A DNA stretch of 64,000 nt from Anaeromicropila herbilytica (lineage in GTDB: Bacteria > Bacillota > Clostridia > Lachnospirales > Lachnospiraceae): positions 3,945,001 to 4,009,000 of the forward strand of contig NZ_AP024169.1 of the NCBI RefSeq assembly GCF_016591975.1. Reading direction: 5' to 3'. Each line of letters begins with the position of its first letter. Position 1 is the stretch's first letter. The notes below the pieces were generated by a model. The model made no database searches. It was not told where the DNA came from and was given only the letters and a program-made list of their open reading frames with translations. Shown in pieces: positions 8,743 through 18,254 of the stretch. The translations under genes and the position numbers were made by a program.

Positions 8743-9912
8743 CTATTGTTTCTTTAAGTACTCTAAGTTTTTCTTAATCAACTCGCATCTTTGAGCAACA
8801 CACTCTACAGAACGAAGTGGATCTATTGGTGTATTGAACACATAGTCCACTAATTTATCAATGGTAGTGGTTGCAACATGCATTCTTGTATCACTGGATG
8901 CATAATAAATGAATACATCTCCATTATCTCTCGCGATTGCACCATTTGTAAATACGACATTAGACACATCTCCAACACGTTCCATTCCCATTGGTCCAAT
9001 TAAGAGTCCTGATGGCTCTGCAATTACTTTCTTAGGATCATCAAGAGCTGTTGCAAATGCATAGATAACATAACGTAATCCTGCAGCAGTATTACGTACA
9101 CCATGTGCTATATGAATCCAACCCTTATCTGTCTTAATCGGTACAGCTCCAGCGCCATTTTTGGCTTCTGTTAGTGTATGATATTTTCTCTTACTTGTCA
9201 TGATTTCTTCATCGATTACGGCATGATTAATATCATCACATAAGCCAAATCCTATTCCACCACCTGATCCCGTTTCAATAAAATCATCCATTGGTCTTGT
9301 ATAGAAAGCATATTTTCCGTTTACAAATTCAGGATGAAGAACAACATTTCTTTGCTGTGGAGATCTTAATGTCTTTAGATTCTCAAGTCTTTCCCAGTTC
9401 TTTAAATCTTTCGTTCTTACAATACCTGCCGCTGCAACTGCTGCAGATAAATCATTTACTGTATTGTCTTTACTCTCGGAACAGAATACGCCGTAGATAT
9501 AACCATCTTCATGTTTCGTTAGACGCATATCATATACGTTCGTTTCTTCCGGACATGTGTCCTCTAATAGGATTGGATAATCCCAGAATCTAAATCCATC
9601 AATACCGTTATCACTCTCAGCTACACCGAAGAATGATTTTCTATCATTTCCTTCAATACGTGCAACAAGATAAAACTTACCGTTTAACTCGATTGCACCT
9701 GAATTCATGACCGCATTGACTCCTAGACGTTCCATGAAACGAGGGTTCGTTTCTTCATTTAGATCATATTTCCAGAATAACGGAATATGCTCTCTCGTCA
9801 ATACTGGATATTCATAACGATCATAGATTCCATTATAGAAGTCTGATTTTACATTCTTTCTCTCAATCAGTTTATTCTGTTTATCAAGTAATTCCATATA
9901 TTTTTTATTCAA
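8743..9912 (-). CDS. GH130 4-O-beta-D-mannosyl-D-glucose phosphorylase
   Basis: A 389-residue cytoplasmic enzyme of the GH130 mannosylglucose phosphorylase type. It phosphorolyses beta-1,4-mannosylglucose to alpha-mannose 1-phosphate and glucose. Diagnostic segments are GVNAVMNSGAIELNGKFYLV, NVYDMRLTKHEDG (with the likely catalytic Asp128), FYTRPMDDFIETGSGGGIG, and HGVRNTAAGLRYVIYAFA. Length equals that of the characterised Bacteroides fragilis enzyme. The start is a TTG immediately after the stop of the epimerase gene, with AAGGAGG inside the end of that gene, so the two are translationally close. Pairing with the epimerase strongly supports the mannobiose pathway. Confidence 0.9.
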   Translation of the reverse strand: MNKKYMELLDKQNKLIERKNVKSDFYNGIYDRYEYPVLTREHIPLFWKYDLNEETNPRFMERLGVNAVMNSGAIELNGKFYLVARIEGNDRKSFFGVAESDNGIDGFRFWDYPILLEDTCPEETNVYDMRLTKHEDGYIYGVFCSESKDNTVNDLSAAVAAAGIVRTKDLKNWERLENLKTLRSPQQRNVVLHPEFVNGKYAFYTRPMDDFIETGSGGGIGFGLCDDINHAVIDEEIMTSKRKYHTLTEAKNGAGAVPIKTDKGWIHIAHGVRNTAAGLRYVIYAFATALDDPKKVIAEPSGLLIGPMGMERVGDVSNVVFTNGAIARDNGDVFIYYASSDTRMHVATTTIDKLVDYVFNTPIDPLRSVECVAQRCELIKKNLEYLKKQ

Positions 9913-11079
9913 TTATTGATTCCTCCTTATTACTTCGAAACACATTCTTCCGTTGTGATATGGGCATTTCCAAGGTTCGACAATAGGTTTTTTACTTGTT
10001 GGCTTCTTATTCTCGTCTAATTCCCAGAACCATTCACTTCCTTCTCTATGATCCCATAAATGTTCTTTTATGTAATTCCATTCAGCTTTCGCAGCCTCTA
10101 AGTACTCTGTTCTTGATGGATCTTTCTCATATCCATTTAAGAAACCAATGACAGTTTCTGCTTGCACCCACCAGATACGTGAAGTATTCACAATTCCTTT
10201 ATCACATTCATTATTTAATGATTCTCCATCGAAAGCTACTTGATAGATTTGATTCGTCAAATCTTTGGTGATAGGGGATAATTTATCTTCATATTTCTTC
10301 TCCCCAAGAATCTCTACGCCTCTATCAATTAACCAAGCAGTCTCTATGTCATGTCCATAGGAGTGTAGATCAATGATGGAATTCATATTCTTATCAAAGA
10401 ATACTTCCTGGCGATGAAGCTCTGGGTTATATACTTTATCTGCAAACATATCAAGAATCCACTCTAACTTTGTTTTAACCTTTGGATCATGTGTAACACG
10501 GTACAATTCTGTATACGCTTCGAAGACATGAAGTAGTGTATTCATGGTTTTGTGTGCGATAACTCCATTTTCAGATAACTTATCATTATCAATCTCATGG
10601 AACTCTTTATCGAACGCTTCTAAGTATCCAACTGAGTCGGTGCATTTATCTTCAATCAGATGATATAAATCATAAGCCATCTCTAACGCTTCTTCGTCTT
10701 TGGTTGCATCATAATAGGAAGATAATGCATAGATAGCAAAAGCTTGATTATAAGTATGCTTAATGGTATCCTCTGGCGTTCCATCATACTTCATCGACCA
10801 ATAGATTCCACCATTTTCTTTATCCATACAATAATTTTTCATAAATTCAAATCCATGTCTCGCTTCGTTTAACAAAGACTCATCTTTTAATACTAGATAA
10901 GCATTTGCAAAAAACCAGGTGATTCTACTATTTAGAATACAACCTTTCACTGCCTTTTTGTCAATGCTCAGATCATAATCCATATATCCATAATAGCCAC
11001 CATGTTCATTATCTCTAAGACCTTTCCAAAAAGGAATAATTACTTTTTCTAAATGCTCTCTTACTTCATCTACCATCAT
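9913..11079 (-). CDS. Cellobiose 2-epimerase (AGE family), acting on mannobiose
   Basis: A 388-residue (alpha/alpha)6-barrel epimerase of the N-acylglucosamine 2-epimerase family. It interconverts the reducing-end glucose and mannose of beta-1,4 disaccharides. Family segments include NSRITWFFANAYLV, HTYNQAFAIYALSSYYDA, LHSYGHDIETAWLID and WKCPYHNGRMCFEVI, with the conserved catalytic His residues of the barrel. In this operon its job is inferred to be converting mannobiose into mannosylglucose for the GH130 enzyme directly downstream. AGGAGAG precedes the tandem ATG ATG start. The symbol ce is used in the literature but not assigned here. Confidence 0.88.
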   Translation of the reverse strand: MMVDEVREHLEKVIIPFWKGLRDNEHGGYYGYMDYDLSIDKKAVKGCILNSRITWFFANAYLVLKDESLLNEARHGFEFMKNYCMDKENGGIYWSMKYDGTPEDTIKHTYNQAFAIYALSSYYDATKDEEALEMAYDLYHLIEDKCTDSVGYLEAFDKEFHEIDNDKLSENGVIAHKTMNTLLHVFEAYTELYRVTHDPKVKTKLEWILDMFADKVYNPELHRQEVFFDKNMNSIIDLHSYGHDIETAWLIDRGVEILGEKKYEDKLSPITKDLTNQIYQVAFDGESLNNECDKGIVNTSRIWWVQAETVIGFLNGYEKDPSRTEYLEAAKAEWNYIKEHLWDHREGSEWFWELDENKKPTSKKPIVEPWKCPYHNGRMCFEVIRRNQ

Positions 11080-11110
11080 TCTACTCTCTCCTTCTCCTAT
11101 TCCTATTATC

Positions 11111-11959
11111 TTATCCTTTTACTGCTCCATTCGTTAATCCACTATAGATTTGTTTCTGACATGCAATAAATATAATTAACGCTGGAAGAAGTGTGATTAA
11201 TAATCCTGCACAGATCAGATTATACTTATTTCCCATAGGTCCGGTGAAAGTATAAAGGGAAGTCGCAACCACTACAAACTTTGATTTATCTTGTAGATAA
11301 AGATTAGCCATGTAGTATTCATTATATGTAGCAACACCTTTTAAGATCATACAGGTAATAATCGCTGGTTTCAGTAATGGTAAAAGAATCTTAAAGAATA
11401 CTCCGAAATAAGAACATCCATCAATAATTGCAGATTCATCTAGTGATACTGGTATATTTTCAAAGAATTGAATAAATACATAGATTGATATAACATCAGT
11501 ACCCATCATTAATATGATATAACCTGGTATACTATTAATTAGATTAAAATTAGTCATAATCTTATATACGGATACTTGCATCGCAACTCCTGGAAGTAAA
11601 GTTGCAAATAAGAACAGATTACGAACCAATCCATTACCAGGGAATTTAAATCGATTCAAAACATAAGCAAGCATTGATCCAATCATAATAGAACCAGCAA
11701 GTACACATGCTAATATAATAAATGAATTTAAAAATGCTAACCCCATATTGGCTCTATCCCATGCAGTCATAAAGTTATCAAAATTAAACCAATTCTTTGG
11801 TAACACCATAACATTCGTTGAAGCATATTCTTTATCTGTCTTAAAAGCTGTAATCACGCAAGATACAACTGGTACAAGCGATACAAATGCAAAAAATACT
11901 AACGAAAAATACTTCAAGAATATTCCTACATATCTCTTAATTTTTTGTATTATTGTCAT
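11111..11959 (-). CDS. Carbohydrate ABC transporter permease, MalG type
   Basis: A 282-residue inner-membrane permease with about six helices. The EAA loop that contacts the ATPase is read as DESAIIDGCSYFGVFFKILL at about residue 185. The N-terminus starts directly with a helix, and the C-terminus ends in TNGAVKG, as in many CUT1 MalG homologues. AAGGAG lies inside the end of the upstream permease gene, two bases from which this gene starts. It forms the channel together with the MalF-type partner. No ATPase gene is present in the operon, so a shared MsmX-type ATPase encoded elsewhere is expected. Confidence 0.88.
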   Translation of the reverse strand: MTIIQKIKRYVGIFLKYFSLVFFAFVSLVPVVSCVITAFKTDKEYASTNVMVLPKNWFNFDNFMTAWDRANMGLAFLNSFIILACVLAGSIMIGSMLAYVLNRFKFPGNGLVRNLFLFATLLPGVAMQVSVYKIMTNFNLINSIPGYIILMMGTDVISIYVFIQFFENIPVSLDESAIIDGCSYFGVFFKILLPLLKPAIITCMILKGVATYNEYYMANLYLQDKSKFVVVATSLYTFTGPMGNKYNLICAGLLITLLPALIIFIACQKQIYSGLTNGAVKG

Positions 11960-11961
11960 AA

Positions 11962-12951
11962 TTAGTTCGCTCCTTCCAAGTTTTTCTTACGGCTCTTTTT
12001 CACCTTTGCATTATCTTCTGTTCCATCGTTAAAGAAGTATTTAAAGAATAACTTCTGTAATAAGGTAGCTACTAGAATAATAGCTAGTAAGACAATTGCC
12101 ATCGCAGATGCAAGACCTACCTTTTGTGTTACATGGGCAATCTTGTTCATAATAACAAAGTAAGTACCTGTTCCATTATTACCACCAGTAACTACGAATG
12201 GAATCTCAAAGGAGCTTAAAGAACCTGTGATTGATAGAATCATATTAAGGACGATTATTGTCTTAATACTTGGCATAATAATGTATTTAAATTGTTGACA
12301 TTTATTTGCACCATCTAGTTCAGCTGCTTCATACATTTGGGCGTCAACTGACATAATAGCTCCAATGAATAGAACCATGTTCTGTCCAAAATAACGCCAG
12401 ATAGAAGCACCAACCAAAGAAATATTATTAATCGATTGATTCTGTAACCAGTATGGAAGATGATCTAAGTTAAAGCCACACCATTGTAAAACTGTATCGA
12501 ATACGAATCCTCTAGTATAGAAGAATTTGAAAATAAAACCGATTGCGATACCATTAATCAAAAATGGAAAGAACATGGTACCTTTAAAAAAATTACCTAA
12601 TTTTGTTTTAAAACTTAAAAGTGTAGCGAAATATAAAGCAAGGGAGAGTTGTACTACAGAACCACCCATATAATATAAACTTAACTTTAATGCGGAAAAA
12701 CAATCTTTTCTTTCAAATACTTGTTTGTAATTATCCAAACCAACATATTCTCGGTCACCAATATATTTCATCTTATAAAAACTGAATTTAAACATTTCAA
12801 CAAATGGGAAATACGTAAACACTGCTAGTAAAAGCAACGGAACAAACATGAAAGTAATAATGACAACCATCTGCTGACCTTTTCTGCTTTTTAACCATTT
12901 CATGAAGTCAAATGGCTTTTTCTGTTGTTGAAGATTTTTAGTTGTATCCAT
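11962..12951 (-). CDS. Carbohydrate ABC transporter permease, MalF type
   Basis: A 329-residue permease of the CUT1 sugar importer family. A cytosolic N-terminal stretch (KKPFDFMKWLKSRKGQQ) precedes the first helix, and about six helices follow. The EAA loop is YEAAELDGANKCQQFKYIIM near residue 215. AGGAGG precedes the ATG. It is separated from the upstream binding-protein gene by 140 bp containing a stem-loop that probably lets the binding protein be made in excess of the membrane parts. Substrate inferred from context: manno-oligosaccharides. Confidence 0.88.
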   Translation of the reverse strand: MDTTKNLQQQKKPFDFMKWLKSRKGQQMVVIITFMFVPLLLLAVFTYFPFVEMFKFSFYKMKYIGDREYVGLDNYKQVFERKDCFSALKLSLYYMGGSVVQLSLALYFATLLSFKTKLGNFFKGTMFFPFLINGIAIGFIFKFFYTRGFVFDTVLQWCGFNLDHLPYWLQNQSINNISLVGASIWRYFGQNMVLFIGAIMSVDAQMYEAAELDGANKCQQFKYIIMPSIKTIIVLNMILSITGSLSSFEIPFVVTGGNNGTGTYFVIMNKIAHVTQKVGLASAMAIVLLAIILVATLLQKLFFKYFFNDGTEDNAKVKKSRKKNLEGAN

Positions 12952-13026
12952 TCGTATAGAACCTCCTTTTCTAGCTGTCCTGAACTATCCAAAAGCATTA
13001 TCAGCAATGGATTATGATTTATAGAT

Positions 13027-13057
13027 TGAGCCAAGGAATACCCTTCTCCTTGGCTCA
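13027..13057 (-). ncRNA. Stem-loop between binding-protein and permease genes
   Basis: TGAGCCAAGGA and its exact complement form an 11-bp stem with a 9-base loop. On the transcribed strand no T-run follows, so it is more likely a transcript-stabilising or partial-termination hairpin than a full terminator. Confidence 0.6.
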
Positions 13058-13091
13058 TGTTATTTTATTTTAGTGCCTTTTGGTCACCTTA

Positions 13092-14510
13092 TTATTTTGT
13101 TACATCTACACCAACAGAATCTTGAGCATCTGACCATTTTTGATTCCAATCAGCCATAATATCATCAAATGATTCATCCTTATTTGCTGCATGTTCAATA
13201 ATTTCTGCAACTTTTGTATTACCACCTGCATTAATCATTAATTCAGATTCAGTGTTAACTTGATTTAAGATATCTTCTTTACCTTCTTCTGCTGGAGTAT
13301 CAACTACGAATTCAACACCTTGGAAAGCTGAAAATAGTTCTGGTAATTTTGTATCGCTCTTTACGATTGGAAGACTACCTTCGCTAAATGCTAAACCTGA
13401 TTGTTCTACCATGAATTTTACAAATAATTCAGAAGCAAGCTTATTATCATCAGATGATTTTGCATTGATACCATAGCAATAATCAGGGCCTGCTGTTGCA
13501 TATTGTGTGCCATTTACACTGATTGGGAATGACATATATCCAATGTCAGCGCCATTGTCACCAGCTGCTTGCATCTGAGAAACTGCCCATGAACCAAGTG
13601 CCATACATCCGATTTCACCTTTGTTAATCATACCTTTACAACCTTCCCAGTCAGTTGTTGTATAATCTTCTTCTGTTAAACCTTTATTAACTGCGTCATA
13701 GAGTATCTTATATAATGCGTAAGGGCCAGTTCCATCTTTACGATCTGCAAATGGATCTTTTTGATATGGTAATACTCTGTTTTGGAAATCTGCATCTCCA
13801 GTTGCTGAACCACCAATATAAGCATCCCATGCTCCTAATGTCCAACCAGCTGCATAGTTAGTATATAAAGGAATAGCTTTTGTCTTATCTTTAATAGCTT
13901 GAAGTGCAGCTATGAATTCATCTGGAGTCTTTGGAATAGAAGTTATTCCAGCATCAGTAAATACTTTCTTGTTGTAAACAATACCTTGTGCATTTGCTGC
14001 TGATGGCATACCATATACGTCACCCTTATACATCCAGTTTGTAATATAGTTATATTGAGTACTTAATTGATCATATGTACCATAAGGCATGAAATATTTA
14101 GATAATTCATTCTTATCTACTGCTGGAATCATCATAATATCTCCCCAATTATCACTTGTAAGACGAAGAAGTGCATCATCTGCATATGTAGTTGTTGCTT
14201 CCACTTCAACTTTGATATTTGGATATGTTTCGTTAAACTTTGCAATTAATTTATCATATGTTCCATTTTCTTTTAAATCTGTTTTGTGTGAGAAGAACTT
14301 AATCGTAGTTGATAAGTCTTTTCCTGTTTCCCCAAATACAACTTTTTGATAATCTAACTTAGAAGCTGATGCATCATCCGATGATTTTGTTGATTCTGTT
14401 TTAGTTGCAGTTTCTTTCGTATCTTTTTTACTGTCTTTGGAACCGCATCCAACTAATGAGAAAGTTAGTACGGTAGCTAAGCCGATTGCTATTAATTTTT
14501 TTAGTTTCAT
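13092..14510 (-). CDS. Extracellular solute-binding lipoprotein of a sugar ABC importer
   Basis: Start chosen at the ATG at 14510, preceded by GGAGGAG; a TTG five codons upstream overlaps that site. The 472-residue product has a lipoprotein signal (MKLKKLIAIGLATVLTFSLV, then GC with the lipid-bearing Cys22) and an acidic, Lys/Thr/Ser-rich linker. A family 1 extracellular binding domain follows. It should sit on the outer face of the membrane and hand oligosaccharides to the two permeases. As first gene of the operon, divergent from the AraC regulator gene, it is probably the most strongly expressed. Binding of manno-oligosaccharides is inferred from the downstream enzymes. Confidence 0.85.
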   Translation of the reverse strand: MKLKKLIAIGLATVLTFSLVGCGSKDSKKDTKETATKTESTKSSDDASASKLDYQKVVFGETGKDLSTTIKFFSHKTDLKENGTYDKLIAKFNETYPNIKVEVEATTTYADDALLRLTSDNWGDIMMIPAVDKNELSKYFMPYGTYDQLSTQYNYITNWMYKGDVYGMPSAANAQGIVYNKKVFTDAGITSIPKTPDEFIAALQAIKDKTKAIPLYTNYAAGWTLGAWDAYIGGSATGDADFQNRVLPYQKDPFADRKDGTGPYALYKILYDAVNKGLTEEDYTTTDWEGCKGMINKGEIGCMALGSWAVSQMQAAGDNGADIGYMSFPISVNGTQYATAGPDYCYGINAKSSDDNKLASELFVKFMVEQSGLAFSEGSLPIVKSDTKLPELFSAFQGVEFVVDTPAEEGKEDILNQVNTESELMINAGGNTKVAEIIEHAANKDESFDDIMADWNQKWSDAQDSVGVDVTK

Positions 14511-14878
14511 TATTTTCTCCTCCAAATTAATTATTTAGTTACTAAAACAATAACATTTAAATAACTTAAATTTATTTTATCATATATATTTTTTAAGTCA
14601 TCACTAATTATTGCTTTTTATATTTAGTTCTTGCTTTTATTATGCATTTTTTATATAATTAATTATATATTCAATGTTTTATGTACATCTTTTACATCTG
14701 TGCACTGAATTGCATATTATTTTACTTTATTTTTACTTAACATAACTATACTATTTACTTCACGTTTTCTTGCTATTAATTTATTTTTTATTATATAATA
14801 CGTTTTTTCATATTTTTCACTTATACTTACTTTAACTAAAAAAGTTTATTTAATTTAACTTAATTAAGGAGTGACATC
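14511..14878. other. Divergent control region of the mannan operon and araC-type gene
   Basis: 368 bp of very AT-rich sequence between divergent genes. It should contain both promoters and the AraC-type operator. I see no unambiguous operator repeat, no cre-like site and no riboswitch. Confidence 0.5.
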
Positions 14879-15778
14879 ATGAATATCAACGAAATAATTT
14901 TACCTAAGATAAATTCAAGTCTTTCATCCTCAAAATCCAACTCTCTTGACAACTTTTTACTTAAGAATATCCCACACTCAATATCTATAGATGAACCTTT
15001 ACCTTATGTAGAAGCATACAATCACATTACCGCAAACTTTCCTTATAGTTACGAATTATCTGCTTTCAACTGTTTTTGCCTTCTTTTTACCGAATATGGC
15101 AGCGGAACCTTAACCATCGATAACATTCTTTATACTTTATCTCCTAATACTGCTGCTTTCATCCATTGTAGCGAACTACATAAAATTGAAATTAAACAAT
15201 CTCCTTGGAATTACAAGGTATTTTATATAAAAGGAGATTCAATTCCTTTGCTTTATCGAACCTTTACGAAGGGGCAAGGTAATCTACTAGAACTTCCATC
15301 AGAATCAACAATACATAATCTTATTCGAAACTTATATGATTCTTTGGAAAAGAAACCAGAAAAATTATATCTGCATTCGAAATACATACTAGATATTTTA
15401 CTAGAATTAATTATTGAAAGAGACCGCCAAAATAATGCTACTGCACCCGTACCGAACTATCTAAGAGAATTGAAGCATAGATTTGATACATGTTATCAAA
15501 AGAATATTTCATTAGATGAATTAGAAAAAGAATACCATGTTAGTAAATATAGAATCTGTCATGAGTTTACGAAGTACTTTGAAGCACCTCCTATTCAATA
15601 TTTAAATCAGAAACGTATTGAGATTGCAAAAGAAATCCTTCTATCCACTGATAAAAGAATTCATGAGATTGGGCAACTTGTGGGATATGAAAATACAAAT
15701 CAGTTTATACGCCTTTTCAAACAACAAACTGGGATTACTCCACTATCCTTTCGCAAGCAATTAGCAAGTTCCTATTGA
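14879..15778 (+). CDS. AraC family transcriptional regulator of the mannan operon
   Basis: A 299-residue regulator. The N-terminal 150 residues look like a cupin-type sugar-sensing domain (GSGTLTIDNILYTLSPNTAA). The C-terminal 100 residues hold the two helix-turn-helix units: LDELEKEYHVSKYRICHEFT, then IHEIGQLVGYENTNQFIRLF, followed by the family ending GITPLSFRKQ. AAGGAGTGA precedes the ATG. It is transcribed away from the binding-protein gene, the usual place for a local activator responding to the imported sugar. The gene ends two bases before a 240-bp palindrome. Confidence 0.85.
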   Translation: MNINEIILPKINSSLSSSKSNSLDNFLLKNIPHSISIDEPLPYVEAYNHITANFPYSYELSAFNCFCLLFTEYGSGTLTIDNILYTLSPNTAAFIHCSELHKIEIKQSPWNYKVFYIKGDSIPLLYRTFTKGQGNLLELPSESTIHNLIRNLYDSLEKKPEKLYLHSKYILDILLELIIERDRQNNATAPVPNYLRELKHRFDTCYQKNISLDELEKEYHVSKYRICHEFTKYFEAPPIQYLNQKRIEIAKEILLSTDKRIHEIGQLVGYENTNQFIRLFKQQTGITPLSFRKQLASSY

Positions 15779-15780
15779 AT

Positions 15781-16020
15781 GGTGCCCTTTTAAGTTGATG
15801 AGTTTATCACATTTTAGTTTTACAAAATAGCGTAAGATTATAATCCATAAAGAGACCCGTTTTCACTCGTTGTCGCTCATAGCGGTACATAAGGCTGTGT
15901 CAGAAAGGCATCTGACACAGCCTAAGTACCGATGGCGACAAACGGTCTCCATATGAATTATAATCTTACGCTATTCTTTTACGTATTGATGTGATAAACA
16001 TGATAAGTTTCTTAGGGCAC
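15781..16020. repeat. 240-bp imperfect palindrome between convergent genes (type C)
   Basis: Arms of about 115 bases pair along most of their length: GTGCCCT/AGGGCAC outside, AGCGTAAGATTATAAT in the middle, and AGGCTGTGTCAGA around a 6-base tip. It fills the gap between the stop codons of the AraC gene and the GH36 gene. One arm carries ACTCGTTGTCGCTCA (15865-15879), the motif shared with the type A and B palindromes. It may act as a two-way terminator, but is far larger than needed. Confidence 0.85.
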
Positions 16021-16035
16021 AGTTTATAAGTGCCA

Positions 16036-18159
16036 CTATTTCAATTCAAATTCAAATAACCTGGCCATCGTATCTTCTTCAAAAGTTACATTCAATTCTC
16101 CTTTTACTCTATTGAAATCAAAAGAACAAAGTTCTGCCTTTGGGTATGTAAGATGAACCGCAACTACTTCCATTCCTTTGATATACTTCTGGATTGGAAG
16201 TGTCAATGTTTTCTCCTTTGAGTTTCTCTTCCATACTGCAAGATACACTTTATTATCAGTCTTAAGACCGAGAGAAAGCCAGTGATCAAGGTTATCTGCT
16301 AAACCAATTGGCCAAAATGGTAGTGCATTTTTAATATCATTTCGAATTTCTTTATAATATTTGATTGCTTCTTCGACTAGCTCAATTCTATCTTTCGTCA
16401 ATTCAGCCAAATGACCACTTTGGTGAATTCTAAGAAGCATGGTATTTACCATATTATATATAACTTCTTCTTTATCCCCTTCTCGTAGTGGGTAAGACCA
16501 TATAGCTGCTTGTTCTGGTGTGACTCCAGCTGGTGCATTAGCTGAAATAGTAGCATAATGTCGGTAATCCTCTTGATCGCTCGTCGATTGGATACTATAC
16601 CTGCTTAGCAATGCATAATCAATTCGAAGGCCACCACTAGAACAATTCTCAATTACTAGATCTGGGTATTTATAAAATATATCATCTAACCAAGAAAGAT
16701 ATGCTCTTTCATGTTCTAATAAACCCTGGCCTACACTATCAGCATATAGCTCAGTTCCAATACCTGGCTCAATATTATAATCCATCTTGATATAGCCCAC
16801 ACCATATTCTTTCACCACTCGATCAATGACTTCTGTTACATGTTCAATTACAGCTGGATTACGAAAATCAAGTTGATAACGACTACGGTCATAGACACGT
16901 TTTCCGTGTCGTATAAAGAACCAATCATCTGGAGCATTTATTGCCTTCTCACAATTAATTCCCATTACTTCTAATTCCAGCCATACTCCTGGAATCATTC
17001 CTTTACTTCGAATATAGTCTGTCACTTCTTTTAGACCATTCGGGAATCTTTCCTTACATTCTCTCCATTCTCCTACACTATCCCACCATTCACCAGGAGC
17101 ATACCAACCAGCATCAATAACATAATATTCACATCCTGATCCTGCAGCAGCATCTATGAGTGGAATTTCTTTTTCTGTTGTAGGATCTCCATATAGGCAA
17201 TTCATATAATCATTAAAGATTACAGGAAGCTTTTCATTATCTTCATTAGGGCGTCTAATCTTTCTTCGATACTTTGTTAGTTCCCCCATATCTTCGGAGA
17301 AATCATTCTTTCCAACACCAATTGCTACTGGAACTGATTCAAAACTCTCACCTGGTTTCAGCGTCTTAAACCAATGGGATTGTACCTCCGTTGGTCCACT
17401 TATACATACATAAAAGTGTCCATGCATATCACCAATCTCATAATGCCAAGAACCATTATGTTCAATCTGCCAGAATAGACTAGTATTAGCCTCATGATTC
17501 TCAAGATATCCCATTGGTAAATATTCTTTCGTGGACCAATTACCTGTATTAGTCACTTCTATGGTTTTCGATGTTCGTTGATATCTAGTTGGTTGTGTCT
17601 GCGCCATGCCTAGGTCTGGAAAAGTATACGTTTTCCAACTCATTTCTTTTTGCCAACCATTATGTGGAATACGAAGAAACATTTTATGATCCGAATTAGA
17701 ATCACCTTCTTTTTCAATCCCAAAATAACAGAAAGAGGAAAGATATTCTAGTGTCTGTTCTTCAGTTCCAATATTACTCACTACATTTTTACATCTAACT
17801 ATGGTTGTATCTTTATAGAATTGCATATATGTAACAACTCTTGCACCAGTAACCTCAAGATCTTCTTGAGTGATGGTAAGCTTTCTACCTATCTCATTTA
17901 CTTCATCCTTCATATCAACATACTTTAATAAGTAGCCAGGTGCCGTTACGATATGTTTATTTCCATGCTTTTCATAAGGTCTATTGTACCCAGCAAAATT
18001 AACTTGCACCAGTTGGAAGGATTCATTCATCATCTGAGGTTGGGCTAAATTATTCTCATAAAACTCAGCACTTGAAAAATGTATTAATTTCAATTCATTA
18101 TTTTCATTGATGCGAAATACAATATGAATTCCATTTTCACTTATATTTATTTGTCTCAT
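16036..18159 (-). CDS. GH36 family alpha-galactosidase-like enzyme, divergent clade
   Basis: A 707-residue protein with the GH36/clan D layout: an N-terminal beta-sandwich, a TIM barrel, and a C-terminal sheet domain. The barrel holds YVIDAGWYAPGEWWDSVGEW, GVWLELEVMG, YIKMDYNIEPG (nucleophile Asp) and IENCSSGGLRIDYALLSRY. STSDQEDYRHY carries the likely acid/base Asp. It differs from the canonical GH36 encoded just upstream, which has CSDDTDA at that place, so a different linkage or size of substrate is likely. No signal peptide. It probably removes galactose from imported galactomanno-oligosaccharides. AAAGGA precedes the ATG. Confidence 0.8.
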   Translation of the reverse strand: MRQINISENGIHIVFRINENNELKLIHFSSAEFYENNLAQPQMMNESFQLVQVNFAGYNRPYEKHGNKHIVTAPGYLLKYVDMKDEVNEIGRKLTITQEDLEVTGARVVTYMQFYKDTTIVRCKNVVSNIGTEEQTLEYLSSFCYFGIEKEGDSNSDHKMFLRIPHNGWQKEMSWKTYTFPDLGMAQTQPTRYQRTSKTIEVTNTGNWSTKEYLPMGYLENHEANTSLFWQIEHNGSWHYEIGDMHGHFYVCISGPTEVQSHWFKTLKPGESFESVPVAIGVGKNDFSEDMGELTKYRRKIRRPNEDNEKLPVIFNDYMNCLYGDPTTEKEIPLIDAAAGSGCEYYVIDAGWYAPGEWWDSVGEWRECKERFPNGLKEVTDYIRSKGMIPGVWLELEVMGINCEKAINAPDDWFFIRHGKRVYDRSRYQLDFRNPAVIEHVTEVIDRVVKEYGVGYIKMDYNIEPGIGTELYADSVGQGLLEHERAYLSWLDDIFYKYPDLVIENCSSGGLRIDYALLSRYSIQSTSDQEDYRHYATISANAPAGVTPEQAAIWSYPLREGDKEEVIYNMVNTMLLRIHQSGHLAELTKDRIELVEEAIKYYKEIRNDIKNALPFWPIGLADNLDHWLSLGLKTDNKVYLAVWKRNSKEKTLTLPIQKYIKGMEVVAVHLTYPKAELCSFDFNRVKGELNVTFEEDTMARLFEFELK

Positions 18160-18207
18160 GATAGTTCCTTTCTTATAATTAGAAATAGATTGGCAATTAT
18201 GAAACTT

Positions 18208-18250
18208 GATTCGAGGGTAAAAAGTCTTATTTTAGTTTACTGAGTATATA
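18208..18250. repeat. Solo arm of the type B palindrome
   Basis: GATTCGAGGG, then a segment continuing through AGTCTTATTTTAGTTTACTG, matches the left end of the 259-bp palindrome at 26166 and the right end (inverted) of the one at 21506. No partner arm is found nearby, so this looks like half an element. It runs up to the stop codon of the upstream GH36 gene. Confidence 0.7.
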
Positions 18251-18254
18251 TCGA

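Noticed and set aside
9291..9593. 100-codon plus-strand frame within the GH130 gene
   Set aside because: Lies wholly antisense to a well-identified gene and has no ribosome binding site or recognisable domain.
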